Part shown: one piece after another, positions 26,131 through 35,171 of the stretch
Layout: each line of letters begins with the position of its first letter
Position numbering within the stretch: position 1 is the first letter of the stretch
Assembly: GCF_028679125.1 (NCBI RefSeq)
Contig: NZ_JAJRCG010000005.1
Span: 92,194 to 156,193 of the forward strand
DNA from: Methanoregula sp.
GTDB taxonomy: Archaea > Halobacteriota > Methanomicrobia > Methanomicrobiales > Methanospirillaceae
Reading direction: 5' to 3'
Length of the DNA: 64,000 nt
Notes under the pieces: model-generated
What the model was told of the DNA's origin: nothing
What the model saw: only the letters and a program-made list of their open reading frames with translations
Databases searched by the model: none
Translations under genes and position numbers: made by a program

Positions 26131-26959
26131 GATGGCCTGCACCGCCGCTCAGGGCACGGATCTCTTCCTGTGCGATCCGCTTTCCCCGGCACGCAGGGCA
26201 GAGTACCGCTATCTCTTCCTTTAACGAGGGGATGACCCGGGCCAGGGCCGCCGTTGCGAGCCCCTTCGGGGCAAAGAACTCCCCGCAACAGTCGCACTTC
26301 GATAAGGGCACTTTTGTCCCGTTCCAGGATTTCATGATCCGCGTATCCCCGGTATCCTCCATCTCAACGGCGTTCGTAGGGCAGACCTTCACGCACGCCC
26401 CGCACCCGAAGCAGTCCTTCGTGGGTTCGCCATACGGCGTACCAACCAGCGTGTACGGACCACGGTTGACAAAGCCGATCGCGCCGGCCCCCATGATCTC
26501 GTTGCAGGCCCGCACGCAGAGCCCGCAGAGGATGCACTTGTTGTCGAGCGTGTCCGCAGCCTCAAGTTTCTTTAAGAACCGGGTCTTCGTCACGCCGTAC
26601 CGGGCCGCCATCGCTTTGAGGATCTCCGACTTCGGGGCCTCGGCAAGGTAGAGCTCGAACAGGATGTTCCGGTACTTTACGATCTCCGGAGTATCGGTGA
26701 CGATCTCCAGCCCTTCCGCTGCCCGCAGCGTGCAGGACGTGGTCATCTCCTTCCTCCCGCGTTTCACCACTTCGACCATGCAGAGCCGGCAGGCCCCGTA
26801 CGGGTCGAGGGACGGCTCGAAGCAGAGGTGCGGGATCGCGATCTTCTCCCGGATCGCCACCCCGAGCAGGATCTCGCCTTCCTCTGCCGGGCATTTTTTG
26901 CCATTGATGGTTACGGTGACCTGTTTTTTGGCCGGCCTTCCGGATTCCTTGTGCATCAT
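26123..26959 (-). CDS. HoxU/NuoG-N-terminal-like iron-sulfur subunit
   Basis: The 278-residue protein carries a plant-type [2Fe-2S] domain (Cys46, Cys57, Cys60, Cys76) and then two ferredoxin-type motifs, CILCGLCVRAC and CFGCGACVKVCP. The C-terminal part has CDCCGEFFAPKG and LCPACRGK, which may form a further metal site. It lacks the H-cluster domain of [FeFe] hydrogenase and the molybdopterin domain of FdhA, so it is an electron-transfer subunit only. Its ATG overlaps the end of the NuoF-like gene by four bases, and it overlaps cooC downstream. In context it should connect the NuoF-type flavin to CooF/CooS. Confidence 0.85.
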   Translation of the reverse strand: MMHKESGRPAKKQVTVTINGKKCPAEEGEILLGVAIREKIAIPHLCFEPSLDPYGACRLCMVEVVKRGRKEMTTSCTLRAAEGLEIVTDTPEIVKYRNILFELYLAEAPKSEILKAMAARYGVTKTRFLKKLEAADTLDNKCILCGLCVRACNEIMGAGAIGFVNRGPYTLVGTPYGEPTKDCFGCGACVKVCPTNAVEMEDTGDTRIMKSWNGTKVPLSKCDCCGEFFAPKGLATAALARVIPSLKEEIAVLCPACRGKRIAQEEIRALSGGAGHHG

Positions 26960-28647
26960 GGTTTCACCCGCGTATCGTATTCTTCCCGGAAATACGCTAA
27001 GGTTGTCAGCACGGGGTTCGGCGCCGTCTGGCCAAGCCCGCAGAGCGAGGTTGCCGCAATCGTGTCTGAAAGGAGTGCGAGGGTTTCGATATCCTTCTTC
27101 GTACCCTTCCCGGCCATGATCCGGTTGAGGATGAGGAGCGCGTGTTTGAGTCCCTCACGGCAGGGGACGCATTTCCCGCAGGACTCACCGGTGGCGAAGG
27201 TGATGAAGTAGCGGGCGATGTCCACCATGTCCGTCTCCTCGTCCATCACCACAATGCCGCCGGAGCCCATGATCGAACCAGCTTTGTTGAGGTTCTCGAA
27301 GTCCACCGGGGTATCGAACATCCGGAGCGGGATGCAGCCGCCCGACGGCCCGCCGGTCTGGACGGCCTTGACATGCTTACCATTGGCCCCGCCGTTGCCG
27401 ATATCCGACACGATGGTCTTGAGCATTGTACCGAGCGGCACTTCCACGAGCCCGACGCGGTCGACCTTGCCCACGAGCGAGAAGACCTTGGTACCGGTGT
27501 TGCCCTTCGAGCCGATCTTCGCGTACCAGCCACTGCCGTTCATGATGATGACCGGCACATTGCACCAGGTCTCGACATTGTTGAGGTCCGTGGGGTATCC
27601 CCAGAGGCCGCCCCCGATATCAGTCAGCCGCGGCGGGCGCGGGTGGGGCCGGCCGGTCCTGCCCTCGATGGAGGCAACGAGTGCCGTCGACTCCCCGCAG
27701 ACGAACGCACCGGCGCCGGTCGCGATCCCGATATCGAACGAAAAGCCCGTGCCGAAGATATCGCGGCCGAGGAGCCCGTACTCCCGTGCCTGCGCGAGCG
27801 CGAGTTTCAGCCTTTGTATCGCGAGCGGATATTCCGCCCGGATATAGATGAGGCCCGTATCGGCGCCCATGGCAAACGCCCCGATGATCATGCCCTCGAT
27901 GAGCATGTGGGGGTCGCTCTCCATCTCGTTCCGGTTCATGTACGCGCCGGGGTCGCCCTCATCGGCATTGCAGATGATGATCTTCCGTTCGCCCGGTGCA
28001 TCCCGGGTGATACGCCACTTCTGGCCGGTGGGGAACCCCGCACCGCCCCGTCCCCGGAGCCCGGACGTTTCAACCTCTTTGATGATGGCTTCGGAGTCCA
28101 TGCCGGTCAGGGCTTTCCTTGCCGCTGCATAGCCGCCCACCGCGATGTACTCATCGATATCTTCCGGGTTGATCAGCCCGGCGTCCCGCAGGACCACTTT
28201 CTTCTGGCCGGCAAAGAACGGGACCTTTGCATAGAGGGGAATTTTTGTAAATCCTTTGCCGTACTCAATGTTACACCCGGTAATGTGGTCCCAGGACGGG
28301 ACCCGGCACAGGGCCAGCTTCTCCGGCACTTTCCCGTTGCTGACTTCCCTGACAATCTCCTCTGCGTCGGCCTCGGTTACCTTGTGGAGGATCACGAGTG
28401 GTTTATCGGGGATCGTGATGTTCACGAGCGGCTCTTCCTTACAGTAGCCGATGCACCCCGTCTTTGTCAGGATGATCTCTGCCTTCTCCTTTTCGATGAT
28501 CTCCTGAAGGCGTTCGTACACCCGGTTTCCACCCACGGCGATCCCGCAGGTGGCAAGGCCCACCGCGATCCGCGGCCGGTCGGGCCGGATCTTCTGCATG
28601 CCGGTCTCCTGTGCCGCCGCGAGGTCGGCTGCGGATACGATCTTCAT
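26956..28647 (-). CDS. NuoF/HydB-like flavoprotein subunit (FMN, NAD(P)H-type)
   Basis: The 563-residue protein has an N-terminal thioredoxin-like [2Fe-2S] region (ATCGIAVGG, then GCIGYCKEEP) and a full NuoF core: GRGGAGFPTGQKW, CNADEGDPGAYMNR, GAGAFVCGESTAL, GGLWGYPTDLNNVET. The N3-type cluster motif is CGKCVPC, with a fourth Cys in SLCGLGQ. It stops soon after that, lacking the C-terminal two-cluster ferredoxin domain usual in HydB/HndC. The ATG at 28645-28647 overlaps the NuoE stop (ATGA); the longer upstream frame is rejected. It should bind FMN and exchange electrons with a pyridine nucleotide; NAD versus NADP cannot be told. Confidence 0.9.
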   Translation of the reverse strand: MKIVSAADLAAAQETGMQKIRPDRPRIAVGLATCGIAVGGNRVYERLQEIIEKEKAEIILTKTGCIGYCKEEPLVNITIPDKPLVILHKVTEADAEEIVREVSNGKVPEKLALCRVPSWDHITGCNIEYGKGFTKIPLYAKVPFFAGQKKVVLRDAGLINPEDIDEYIAVGGYAAARKALTGMDSEAIIKEVETSGLRGRGGAGFPTGQKWRITRDAPGERKIIICNADEGDPGAYMNRNEMESDPHMLIEGMIIGAFAMGADTGLIYIRAEYPLAIQRLKLALAQAREYGLLGRDIFGTGFSFDIGIATGAGAFVCGESTALVASIEGRTGRPHPRPPRLTDIGGGLWGYPTDLNNVETWCNVPVIIMNGSGWYAKIGSKGNTGTKVFSLVGKVDRVGLVEVPLGTMLKTIVSDIGNGGANGKHVKAVQTGGPSGGCIPLRMFDTPVDFENLNKAGSIMGSGGIVVMDEETDMVDIARYFITFATGESCGKCVPCREGLKHALLILNRIMAGKGTKKDIETLALLSDTIAATSLCGLGQTAPNPVLTTLAYFREEYDTRVKP

Positions 28648-29129
28648 GGCTCCCACCCGTACTCTTTCAGGATTGCCGGAAGCTTTTCTTTCGTTGCGTA
28701 CCCGTACAGGTTCCCGTCGATCCGGAGGACCGGTGCCATACTGCAGGCGCCGAAGCACCGGGCGATCTCCAGCGTGAATTTTTTGTCCTCCGTGGTGATA
28801 GAGAACTTGCCGTCCTCCGAGGTATCGCTCTGGATCTTCAGCATCCCCTCGAGAGCGTTGAGGATTGCCGGGGCGCCTTTCACGTGGCAGGCCGTCCCCA
28901 TGCAGACCGTGATGACGTGCTCCCCGACCGGTGTCAGGCTGAAATAGGAGTAGAAGGTGGCGAGGCTGTAGAGCTGCGAGAGGCGCACGTCCAGCTTTTC
29001 CGCAAGCATGACGAGAGCTTCTTTCTGGATGTACCCGTCCGCGTCCTGGATCTCCCCGAGGATTCCGAGGAGCCGGCCGGCCGGATCGTCATACCGGGCG
29101 ATAATGGCATCGAGCGTTGGTTCGTCCAT
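28644..29129 (-). CDS. NuoE/HydC-like [2Fe-2S] subunit
   Basis: The 161-residue protein has the NuoE helical N terminus (LLGILGEIQDADGYIQKEAL) and a thioredoxin-like [2Fe-2S] domain with ligands Cys76, Cys81, Cys125 and Cys129 (CMGTAC; CFGAC). It partners NuoF-type subunits in complex I, NAD-dependent formate dehydrogenases and bifurcating hydrogenases. It lies 42 bases after cooS and overlaps the NuoF-like gene by four bases, so it is a fixed part of the CODH operon. Confidence 0.92.
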   Translation of the reverse strand: MDEPTLDAIIARYDDPAGRLLGILGEIQDADGYIQKEALVMLAEKLDVRLSQLYSLATFYSYFSLTPVGEHVITVCMGTACHVKGAPAILNALEGMLKIQSDTSEDGKFSITTEDKKFTLEIARCFGACSMAPVLRIDGNLYGYATKEKLPAILKEYGWEP

Positions 29130-29171
29130 GGTGTCCTCACAAAAAAATGAGCTGGTTTTAATGGACCCTGG

Positions 29172-31061
29172 TTAAATTCCGAGTGCCTTTCTCTTCCGGT
29201 TGATCTCGGTCTCGAGCAGGTCGGCAGCCTTCAGCGGGTCGGGCTCGACAGCAAACGAGGCGTTCACGATGCCTGTGAGCTGGCTGGCGAGGAGGTTTGT
29301 GACATTGGCGCTGCCGAAGATCTTGGGCGGGATGCCGAGGACCGTGTACACGCCCGAGGCAACGAAGTACGTGCCGATCGAGATCGCTTTCTGCGAGTAC
29401 CATTCGGGTGCAGCGCCGCCCAGCGGGAGATCGCTGATGCCGACATTGAGTTCCTTTGCAATGTTTGCGGCAAGGACGAGGATACGCGAGCAGTCAACGC
29501 AGGAGCCCATGTGGAGCACCGGCGGGATGCCGAGCGCGTTGCAGACCGACTTGAGCCCGGGGCCCGCCATATCAGCAGATTCGGGGACGAGCAGGCCCGC
29601 CTTCCCGCAGGCGATCGCGGCGCACCCGGTCTCGACCACGAGGATGTCCCGCTTGATCAGCTCCTTTGCGAGCGTGACATGGCCGTAGTCCTGCTTGATC
29701 TTCGGGTTGTTGCAGCCGACAATGCCGACCGCTCCCTTGATCTTCCCGGCAACGATGGCATCGATCAGCGGCTTGTACGTCCCGCCGAGTGCCTTGCGGA
29801 TCGCTTCTTCCGAGAAGCCTGACATCAGTTGTACCGGCTTGTCCGGGATCCGGACCCGGGCCGGGTTCCGGTTCGCGAAGTTGTCGATAGCCAGGCCGAT
29901 GATCTCCTTTGCGGTGTCGTAGGCGTTATCCGGCCGGAACTCCTTGTAGATGGAGCCCGGGATCTTCGCCTTCCGGCTGGTGGTGATGACCTTCGTGTGA
30001 TAACAGCCGGCTGTCTGGGTGATCGCCGGGAAGATGCACTGGTAATCGATCACCATGGCCTCGATTGCCCCGGTCGCGATCACCAGTTCCTGGTCGAAGA
30101 AACTCCCGGCAAGGGGGATACCGTGCCTCATTAAGAGTTCGTTGCCCGTGCAGCACATCCCGGCAAGGTTGATCCCCTTTGCGCCGGCGTCCTTTGCCCG
30201 CTTGACCAGGGCCGGGTCCGCTGCCGCCTTGACGATCATATCGGAGAGGACCGGGTTGTGCCCGTGGAGGACGATATTGACCTTGTCTTTGCTGATGGTG
30301 GCAAGGTTGATCCAGGCCTTCAGGGGCGTGGGGGTCCCAAAGAGGATATCCGAGGCATCGGTCCCCATCATCGAGCCGCCCCAGCCGTCGGAAAGGGCAG
30401 TCCGCATCGCGTGCACGAGGATGTTTGCGTAATCCGAGTCAACGCCCATGTGGATCCGGTGCATCGCTTCAACGACTTCGCGGTCGACACCCCGGGGCAT
30501 GATCCCGACCTTCTTCCACATATCTTTGGTCTTCTGCGGGGCACGCTCGGTCATCTGGATCCGGTTCTTCAGCGACCCGTACTCCTCGAGCAGGGCCCGG
30601 GCAAGCTCGCCCGCGATCTCTTCCTTTTTCCGGCCAGATGTTTTGATGCCGTACTCCGTTGCGACCGTGTGCAGTTTGGTCTCGTCAAGGATCTGGTATC
30701 CCTGGGCATGGCCTTCCGCGGTAGCGAGCATGGCCTCCACGACCTCGCGCCCGTGGTCGTTGTGTGCTGCTGCGCCGGTGGTCAGGTCGTCGAGCAGGTT
30801 GCGTGCAACAATGAGATCCGCTTCCGCACCGCAGGTGCCCCGCGTGGGACTCTTGCCGAACGGCTCGGTCCGGCAGGGCCCCATGGCGCACCGGTTGCAG
30901 CAGACGCCGAGGTTCCCGAAGCCGCACTGCGGCTGCTGGCCGGCGAACCGGTCCCAGACGGTCTCGATACCATCCTCCATGGATTTTACCATGATCTCCT
31001 GGTCGGCCTTGTCACTCGCTCTCGTTTCCGCGATCTTTTTTCCTGCAGATGTATCGTACAT
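29172..31061 (-). CDS. cooS: Anaerobic Ni carbon-monoxide dehydrogenase, catalytic subunit
   Basis: The 629-residue protein is a full-length CooS. The N-terminal D/B-cluster region reads CGFGNLGVCCNRCAMGPCR. C-cluster ligand segments are HGHNPV, GMCCTGNE, GIVGCNNPK, ETGCAAIACGKAG and MGSCVDCSR, and the catalytic Lys is probable in SQKAISIGTYF. It oxidises CO to CO2 or the reverse at a NiFe4S4 centre in the cytoplasm. It is the monofunctional bacterial-type enzyme and not the CdhA of the methanogen acetyl-CoA decarbonylase/synthase, because no other Cdh subunit is present. It lies 12 bases after cooF and directly before the NuoE-F-HoxU-like genes. Confidence 0.95.
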   Translation of the reverse strand: MYDTSAGKKIAETRASDKADQEIMVKSMEDGIETVWDRFAGQQPQCGFGNLGVCCNRCAMGPCRTEPFGKSPTRGTCGAEADLIVARNLLDDLTTGAAAHNDHGREVVEAMLATAEGHAQGYQILDETKLHTVATEYGIKTSGRKKEEIAGELARALLEEYGSLKNRIQMTERAPQKTKDMWKKVGIMPRGVDREVVEAMHRIHMGVDSDYANILVHAMRTALSDGWGGSMMGTDASDILFGTPTPLKAWINLATISKDKVNIVLHGHNPVLSDMIVKAAADPALVKRAKDAGAKGINLAGMCCTGNELLMRHGIPLAGSFFDQELVIATGAIEAMVIDYQCIFPAITQTAGCYHTKVITTSRKAKIPGSIYKEFRPDNAYDTAKEIIGLAIDNFANRNPARVRIPDKPVQLMSGFSEEAIRKALGGTYKPLIDAIVAGKIKGAVGIVGCNNPKIKQDYGHVTLAKELIKRDILVVETGCAAIACGKAGLLVPESADMAGPGLKSVCNALGIPPVLHMGSCVDCSRILVLAANIAKELNVGISDLPLGGAAPEWYSQKAISIGTYFVASGVYTVLGIPPKIFGSANVTNLLASQLTGIVNASFAVEPDPLKAADLLETEINRKRKALGI

Positions 31062-31073
31062 TTTTTGTCCCCC

Positions 31074-31688
31074 TCAGTTCTCCCCCGTAAGTTCAGCAAG
31101 CCGTGCCATGATCGACCGGAAGGCCTTGATGTTGGCCGGCATCTTCGGTGCTTCGGCCCCGGTCTCCTGCGCTGCGATCAGCCGCAGGGTGAAGTCCTTC
31201 CTGCTCGACCGGATCAGGTCGCCCGCCTCCCCAAAGGTCAGGGCGCCGGTCTTGCAGGCCTCGGCGCACGCCGGGATCGTCCCGGCCCGCTGCCGCTCGA
31301 TGCAGTTGTCGCACTTCGCGTTCACCTCGCGGTCCGTGTCCAGCTGGTGGACCGGGTTGAAGCGGATGATGCCGAACGGGCAGGCCATGGCGCAGACCGC
31401 ACAGCCGATGCACCGCTCGTACCGCACAAGCACGGATGCCGTGGCATCATCCCGCACCAGCGCCTCGGTCGGGCAGACCTGCATGCACGGCGCCGGGTCG
31501 CAGTGCCGGCACCGGTTGGGAAAGGTCAGGTAATGCATCCCCGTCTCCACATACACCCTCGGCTGCGACCGTTTCTCTTCCGCAACCGCAGCGAAGAGCT
31601 CTTTTTTCTCCGCGTGCTCGATCGCACACGCGACCTCACAGTGCCTGCACCCGATGCAGAGTTCAGGCGTTACAAAAACAGTTTTCAT
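31074..31688 (-). CDS. cooF: CooF-like polyferredoxin
   Basis: The 204-residue protein holds four [4Fe-4S] motifs: CIGCRHCEVAC, CRHCDPAPCMQVCP, CIGCAVCAMACP and CDNCIERQRAG...CAEAC, the CooF/DmsB-type arrangement. It passes electrons from CooS to a partner. GAGGAGG lies nine bases before ATG 31686-31688, which fixes the start; a longer upstream frame lies partly before the transcription start. It is the first gene of the operon, with a TATA box at 31775-31782. Confidence 0.92.
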   Translation of the reverse strand: MKTVFVTPELCIGCRHCEVACAIEHAEKKELFAAVAEEKRSQPRVYVETGMHYLTFPNRCRHCDPAPCMQVCPTEALVRDDATASVLVRYERCIGCAVCAMACPFGIIRFNPVHQLDTDREVNAKCDNCIERQRAGTIPACAEACKTGALTFGEAGDLIRSSRKDFTLRLIAAQETGAEAPKMPANIKAFRSIMARLAELTGEN

Positions 31689-31774
31689 GCACTTGTGCCT
31701 CCTCATCCCGGGGCTTGCGGGCCGGGAACCGCTCGCTTCAACATGTTGGATAAAAGGCTGATTGCGTAGTGGAA

Positions 31775-31782
31775 GTATATAC
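31775..31782 (-). promoter_or_regulatory. TATA box of the cooF-cooS operon
   Basis: The minus strand reads GTATATAC after an A-rich stretch. Transcription should start near 31752, giving a leader of about 60 bases that contains a GC-rich inverted sequence before the strong ribosome binding site. Confidence 0.55.
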
Positions 31783-32123
31783 GACTTTTTATGCTGCACC
31801 TGCATTGGCTTTCAGCAGACTGACCTGGGGGAACCCCTCAGGGAGGATGATGACGATGTGCAGCTGGGTGAGGCGCCTGAACGCCGGCCGGGGCCTCCCT
31901 TTGTAATCCCCGGAACCAAACCATGCGTGCCGGTGCGATCAGGGTGCGATTATGGCCGAAATAGCGGGGGCTCACATCGGAGAGATGAATTTCATGCCGG
32001 AAAAACGGGGTTTTTGCGTTCCCTGACACCGGGTTAAACTGACTTCACGTATGATGGGGCTGTCAGGGACTGCGGGAAAAATGAAAAAGGAAGTTTTTTC
32101 TTCGCGGTCTGCAACCGGGACTT
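31783..32123. other. Intergenic region, nothing recognised
   Basis: The divergent gap between the CODH operon and the nuclease gene has no convincing gene or repeat. Plus- and minus-strand frames in it look non-coding. Confidence 0.45.
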
Positions 32124-32987
32124 ATGACGGATCTCGATCCTTTTTTCCATAAAATAAATTCCTGGTCCTTCACGAGGCACCGGGTCTGGAACCGGTGCCA
32201 GCGCCAGTATTATTTTGAATACATTGCCCCGTACGTCAAATCCAGTCCGGTCGTGGATCCCGAAAGGATCCGGTACCTCAAGAACTTCACGTCAAAATTT
32301 GTCGTGCAGGGCCAGCTCATTCACGATATCATCGACCAGCAGATCCAGTTGCATTGCGAGAACAAGCCAATGGATCCGGCCACGGCAATGAGCGAGTTCT
32401 CAAAGAAAGTTTTGCGGTACAAAAATATCGGCGGCGAAACATTCGCCGAGTACCACAATGGCGAGACGATCCCCTCATCGTTTTATGCATACATTGATGA
32501 GAACGGGAAGACCTGCCTCCAGACATTCTTCGGGAAATGGCCGGACTACAAGGGCCGGGAATGCCTCAGGCACGAGACGTTCGATCATTTCAAAATCGGG
32601 GATGTCGGCGTCATCGTCAAGGTGGATTTTATCGGGAAGATGCCGGACGGCACGCTCCTCCTCTCGGACTGGAAGACCGGGCGGGACGATGATGAATACG
32701 AGTCGGAACTCCAGATGGCAGCGTATGTGCTCTGGGCAATGCAGTATTACCGGAAAAGTTGTGACGACATCCGCACCGAACTGGTATTTCTGAAGACCGG
32801 TGCGACAAAACCCTATTCCTTTTTCTGGGAGCAGTTATCCGAGATCCAGGAGATGATCCCCCGGGAGTTTGGGGAGATGAATGCGAGTTACGAGTACGGG
32901 GATTTCCCGGCAAAGCCTTCGCAGCGGGAGTGCCTGAGCTGCAAATTTGCGGAGGTTTGTCCGGATAACAGGATACAAAAAAACTGA
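32124..32987 (+). CDS. PD-(D/E)XK nuclease with iron-sulfur cysteines (RecB/Cas4-like)
   Basis: The 287-residue protein matches the RecB/Dna2/Cas4-type nuclease fold. Visible motifs are a His in GQLIHDII, VDFIGKMPDG for motif II, LSDWKTG for motif III, and ELQMAAYVLWAM as the QxxxY motif. Cys25 (NRCQRQYY) near the N terminus and three Cys in CLSCKFAEVC near the C terminus fit the four ligands of a [4Fe-4S] cluster. It should cut DNA ends or flaps. No CRISPR or cas gene is near, so it is read as a repair-type enzyme. It stands alone. Confidence 0.85.
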   Translation: MTDLDPFFHKINSWSFTRHRVWNRCQRQYYFEYIAPYVKSSPVVDPERIRYLKNFTSKFVVQGQLIHDIIDQQIQLHCENKPMDPATAMSEFSKKVLRYKNIGGETFAEYHNGETIPSSFYAYIDENGKTCLQTFFGKWPDYKGRECLRHETFDHFKIGDVGVIVKVDFIGKMPDGTLLLSDWKTGRDDDEYESELQMAAYVLWAMQYYRKSCDDIRTELVFLKTGATKPYSFFWEQLSEIQEMIPREFGEMNASYEYGDFPAKPSQRECLSCKFAEVCPDNRIQKN

Positions 32988-33032
32988 CCGCGGGTTTTTT
33001 CTGGTTTGATTCAATAAAAAACCTGAATGTTT

Positions 33033-33481
33033 TTAGATTTTCACGCGAACCGGATCTTTTATTTTTGAGAAATCGCGATCAAATGTTGCAAGTCCCGAAA
33101 TTGCATGGTCCCTGCAGGTCGCGACAATCAGTGCGTCATTAGGAAGTAGCACGTACATCCGGGCTATCTCTTCGATACGCTGAAGATTTGACGAGTCCTT
33201 CACGATAACAAGACCGGAGAAGAATTCATTCAGGTGGCGGATATATTCATCCGCAAAGCCGTAGCCTTCACTGCGGATGTGCTCCTTGAGTCGGGTGGTG
33301 CTGGTAATGCCGAATTGATCTTCTGCTATCAGCCGGATCCCGACAAAGAATGCTTCTACATACACGGACATGCTCGCTGCACAGGTGCCGGAGAATGACG
33401 AGGAAAATCCCGGGCTCTGTCGGTTGTATCGGTTTCAATGATCAGCGGGGGGATAAAAGAGGTATCTGGGAAGAGGTCCAT
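33033..33481 (-). pseudogene. VapC-type PIN toxin, frameshifted
   Basis: The first part, from ATG 33479-33481, reads [10 protein letters not shown] and [14 protein letters not shown], the PIN N terminus with its first catalytic Asp. The frame then fails and hits a stop near 33357. The rest of the domain continues in another frame from about 33371 (YVEAFFVGIRL; LLPNDALIVATCRDHAISGL; ATFDRDF) with the later acidic residues. The start overlaps the antitoxin gene, as in intact vapBC pairs. Unless there is a sequencing error or programmed shift, the toxin is inactive. Confidence 0.65.
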
Positions 33482-33657
33482 GACTCATCCCTGAGAGCGC
33501 TGATGCGTTCCGATGCAGGTTTCTTCTTTAACTGTATGGGTTCAAAGGGGAGTATCTTCTCGATGGTCACCCGGATGCGTTCCCCTTCCTTGAGCTGGAC
33601 CTTGCCTACCGGTTTGAGAACATTATTCTCGTAGATGCATTCGATTGCCTTGCCCAT
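33442..33657 (-). CDS. vapB: AF2212-type (DUF104) antitoxin
   Basis: The 71-residue product begins [20 protein letters not shown] and continues [12 protein letters not shown], the AF2212/DUF104 antitoxin pattern, with a charged C-terminal toxin-binding tail. Such proteins pair with PIN toxins in archaea. The toxin gene overlaps its 3' end but is frameshifted here, so the antitoxin may be an orphan. Confidence 0.8.
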   Translation of the reverse strand: MGKAIECIYENNVLKPVGKVQLKEGERIRVTIEKILPFEPIQLKKKPASERISALRDESWTSSQIPLLSPR

Positions 33658-33833
33658 TTTTCACCCCGCGTGTACTGGGATATAGGCCGGGGATTATTAT
33701 AGGGTTTGTGTACGGCCGGGTACCGGCAAGGCAAAGCAGCGGTCCGGCCGTCAATCACAGGCCAGCCCCGGTCACCCGGGGGATCTTCCTTACCAACGGT
33801 CACCTTACGCACGACCACCTGAAAAAGGAGAGA

Positions 33834-35171
33834 TCAGACCGATGATGCGGCATCGCAGTTCCCGGCCGGAAATCCTGCCACAACTTTTCGTGCCCAGAAA
33901 CAGGCGACAATGGGATCAACAATGTTGGCTACCAGGTACACCATCATAACCATAGTGAAGGTTGGCGTAAGGATTCCTGTCTGGACAAGAATAAAGAACG
34001 GAAGTATGATCCCGACGTTGGAGATCATACCGACATAGAAGATGTACCGTGTCTGGCCGGTACCGTTAAAGATACTGCGGAGAATGATTCCGATCCCATA
34101 ACCGAGCATGCCGATGATGAGCCAGGAGTATGTAACAACAGAGAAGGCTGCAATTTCTGGATTCGGGTTTAATAAGAGCGACACGTAGTGCCACCAGAAG
34201 ATCCCGGTTACTACAACCGCAAGTACCAAAACGATCACTACCAGAAAGGAGGTCTTCACAATGTTCAGGAGATCGCCGTACCGTCTCTCGCTGAAGCAAT
34301 TTCCGACAAAGATACTGGTTCCCCTTCCAATGGCAAAGATAGGCATGAGAAGTATCCAGAAGATCCACGTGGCAATACCGAATCCGCTGTACTCGTTCGT
34401 CCCGAGCCCGTTTAAGATAATTAAGATCCAGACCACTCCGATCATACGGATCGCACATTCAAGGCCGCTCCAGCCCCCGATCCCGAGGATTGGGATAACT
34501 TCCTGACGCCATGACGTGGTGAGGAAGGACCGGATAGTGGTTTTCAGAAGAGGGAAAAGATAGGCAGCAGCAATTACCGTAAGTACTATCTGCGTAATGA
34601 GATACGCGATCACTACTCCCGAAACACCCATCTGCAGGGAGACCGGCGTATTGGAGATCAGGAACAGATCGAGAAGAATATTCAAGATAATGGAGATTGC
34701 GATAAGAATGAACGCCTCCTTTCCTTTCTGCAGGGATTTGATTGTGATGAGGATGGTATAGGAAATAATGTAAAAGGGGATTGTGATCGATCTCAACACA
34801 AGGTATTCCATAGTCGGGTTCACGAGTGATTCTGGAGTCCCGATCATTCCGATCAGCTCCTGGGTAAAAATGATAATTATTGCCATCAGGAAGAGTGTGA
34901 GTGCAGCCTGGAGGATCAGTGCGGCTTTGAGGATCTCAATAACTTTTTTATGGTTGTGATAGTGCTGGGCAGTGAGCGCAAGGACCCCTACCGGGATAAA
35001 ATCCTCGAGGGCATTGATTGCCAGCGCAATGAATTCATATTGTTCGGTGATTGCAAACGCATCATTACTGATGCGCCCGATCCAGAAGAGATTTATCAGC
35101 GTGTACACGTAGGGGATGAGATATCCGAGTGCGTAAAACCCCATGAAATGCCAGGGGTAATATTGGGTCAT
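33834..35171 (-). CDS. MATE-family efflux transporter
   Basis: The protein has about 445 residues and twelve hydrophobic helices in two similar halves, with LGYLIPYVYTLINLFWIG at the start, GMIGTPESLV after helix 4 and GIGGWSGLECAIRM in the middle, as in MatE proteins. It should export a cationic or other small compound using a Na+ or H+ gradient. The ATG at 35169-35171 is preferred: a TATA-like GTATAATAATA near 35236 would put transcription start close to an alternative TTG at 35210. It is divergent from the alanine racemase gene; a link is possible but unproven. Confidence 0.85.
   Translation of the reverse strand: MTQYYPWHFMGFYALGYLIPYVYTLINLFWIGRISNDAFAITEQYEFIALAINALEDFIPVGVLALTAQHYHNHKKVIEILKAALILQAALTLFLMAIIIIFTQELIGMIGTPESLVNPTMEYLVLRSITIPFYIISYTILITIKSLQKGKEAFILIAISIILNILLDLFLISNTPVSLQMGVSGVVIAYLITQIVLTVIAAAYLFPLLKTTIRSFLTTSWRQEVIPILGIGGWSGLECAIRMIGVVWILIILNGLGTNEYSGFGIATWIFWILLMPIFAIGRGTSIFVGNCFSERRYGDLLNIVKTSFLVVIVLVLAVVVTGIFWWHYVSLLLNPNPEIAAFSVVTYSWLIIGMLGYGIGIILRSIFNGTGQTRYIFYVGMISNVGIILPFFILVQTGILTPTFTMVMMVYLVANIVDPIVACFWARKVVAGFPAGNCDAASSV

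Noticed and set aside
32041..32123. Structured leader or riboswitch before the nuclease gene
   Set aside because: No consistent stem could be drawn beyond short chance pairings.
32124..32987. Cas4 of a CRISPR system
   Set aside because: The nuclease has Cas4/RecB-like motifs and FeS cysteines, but no repeat-spacer array and no other cas gene is visible in the window.
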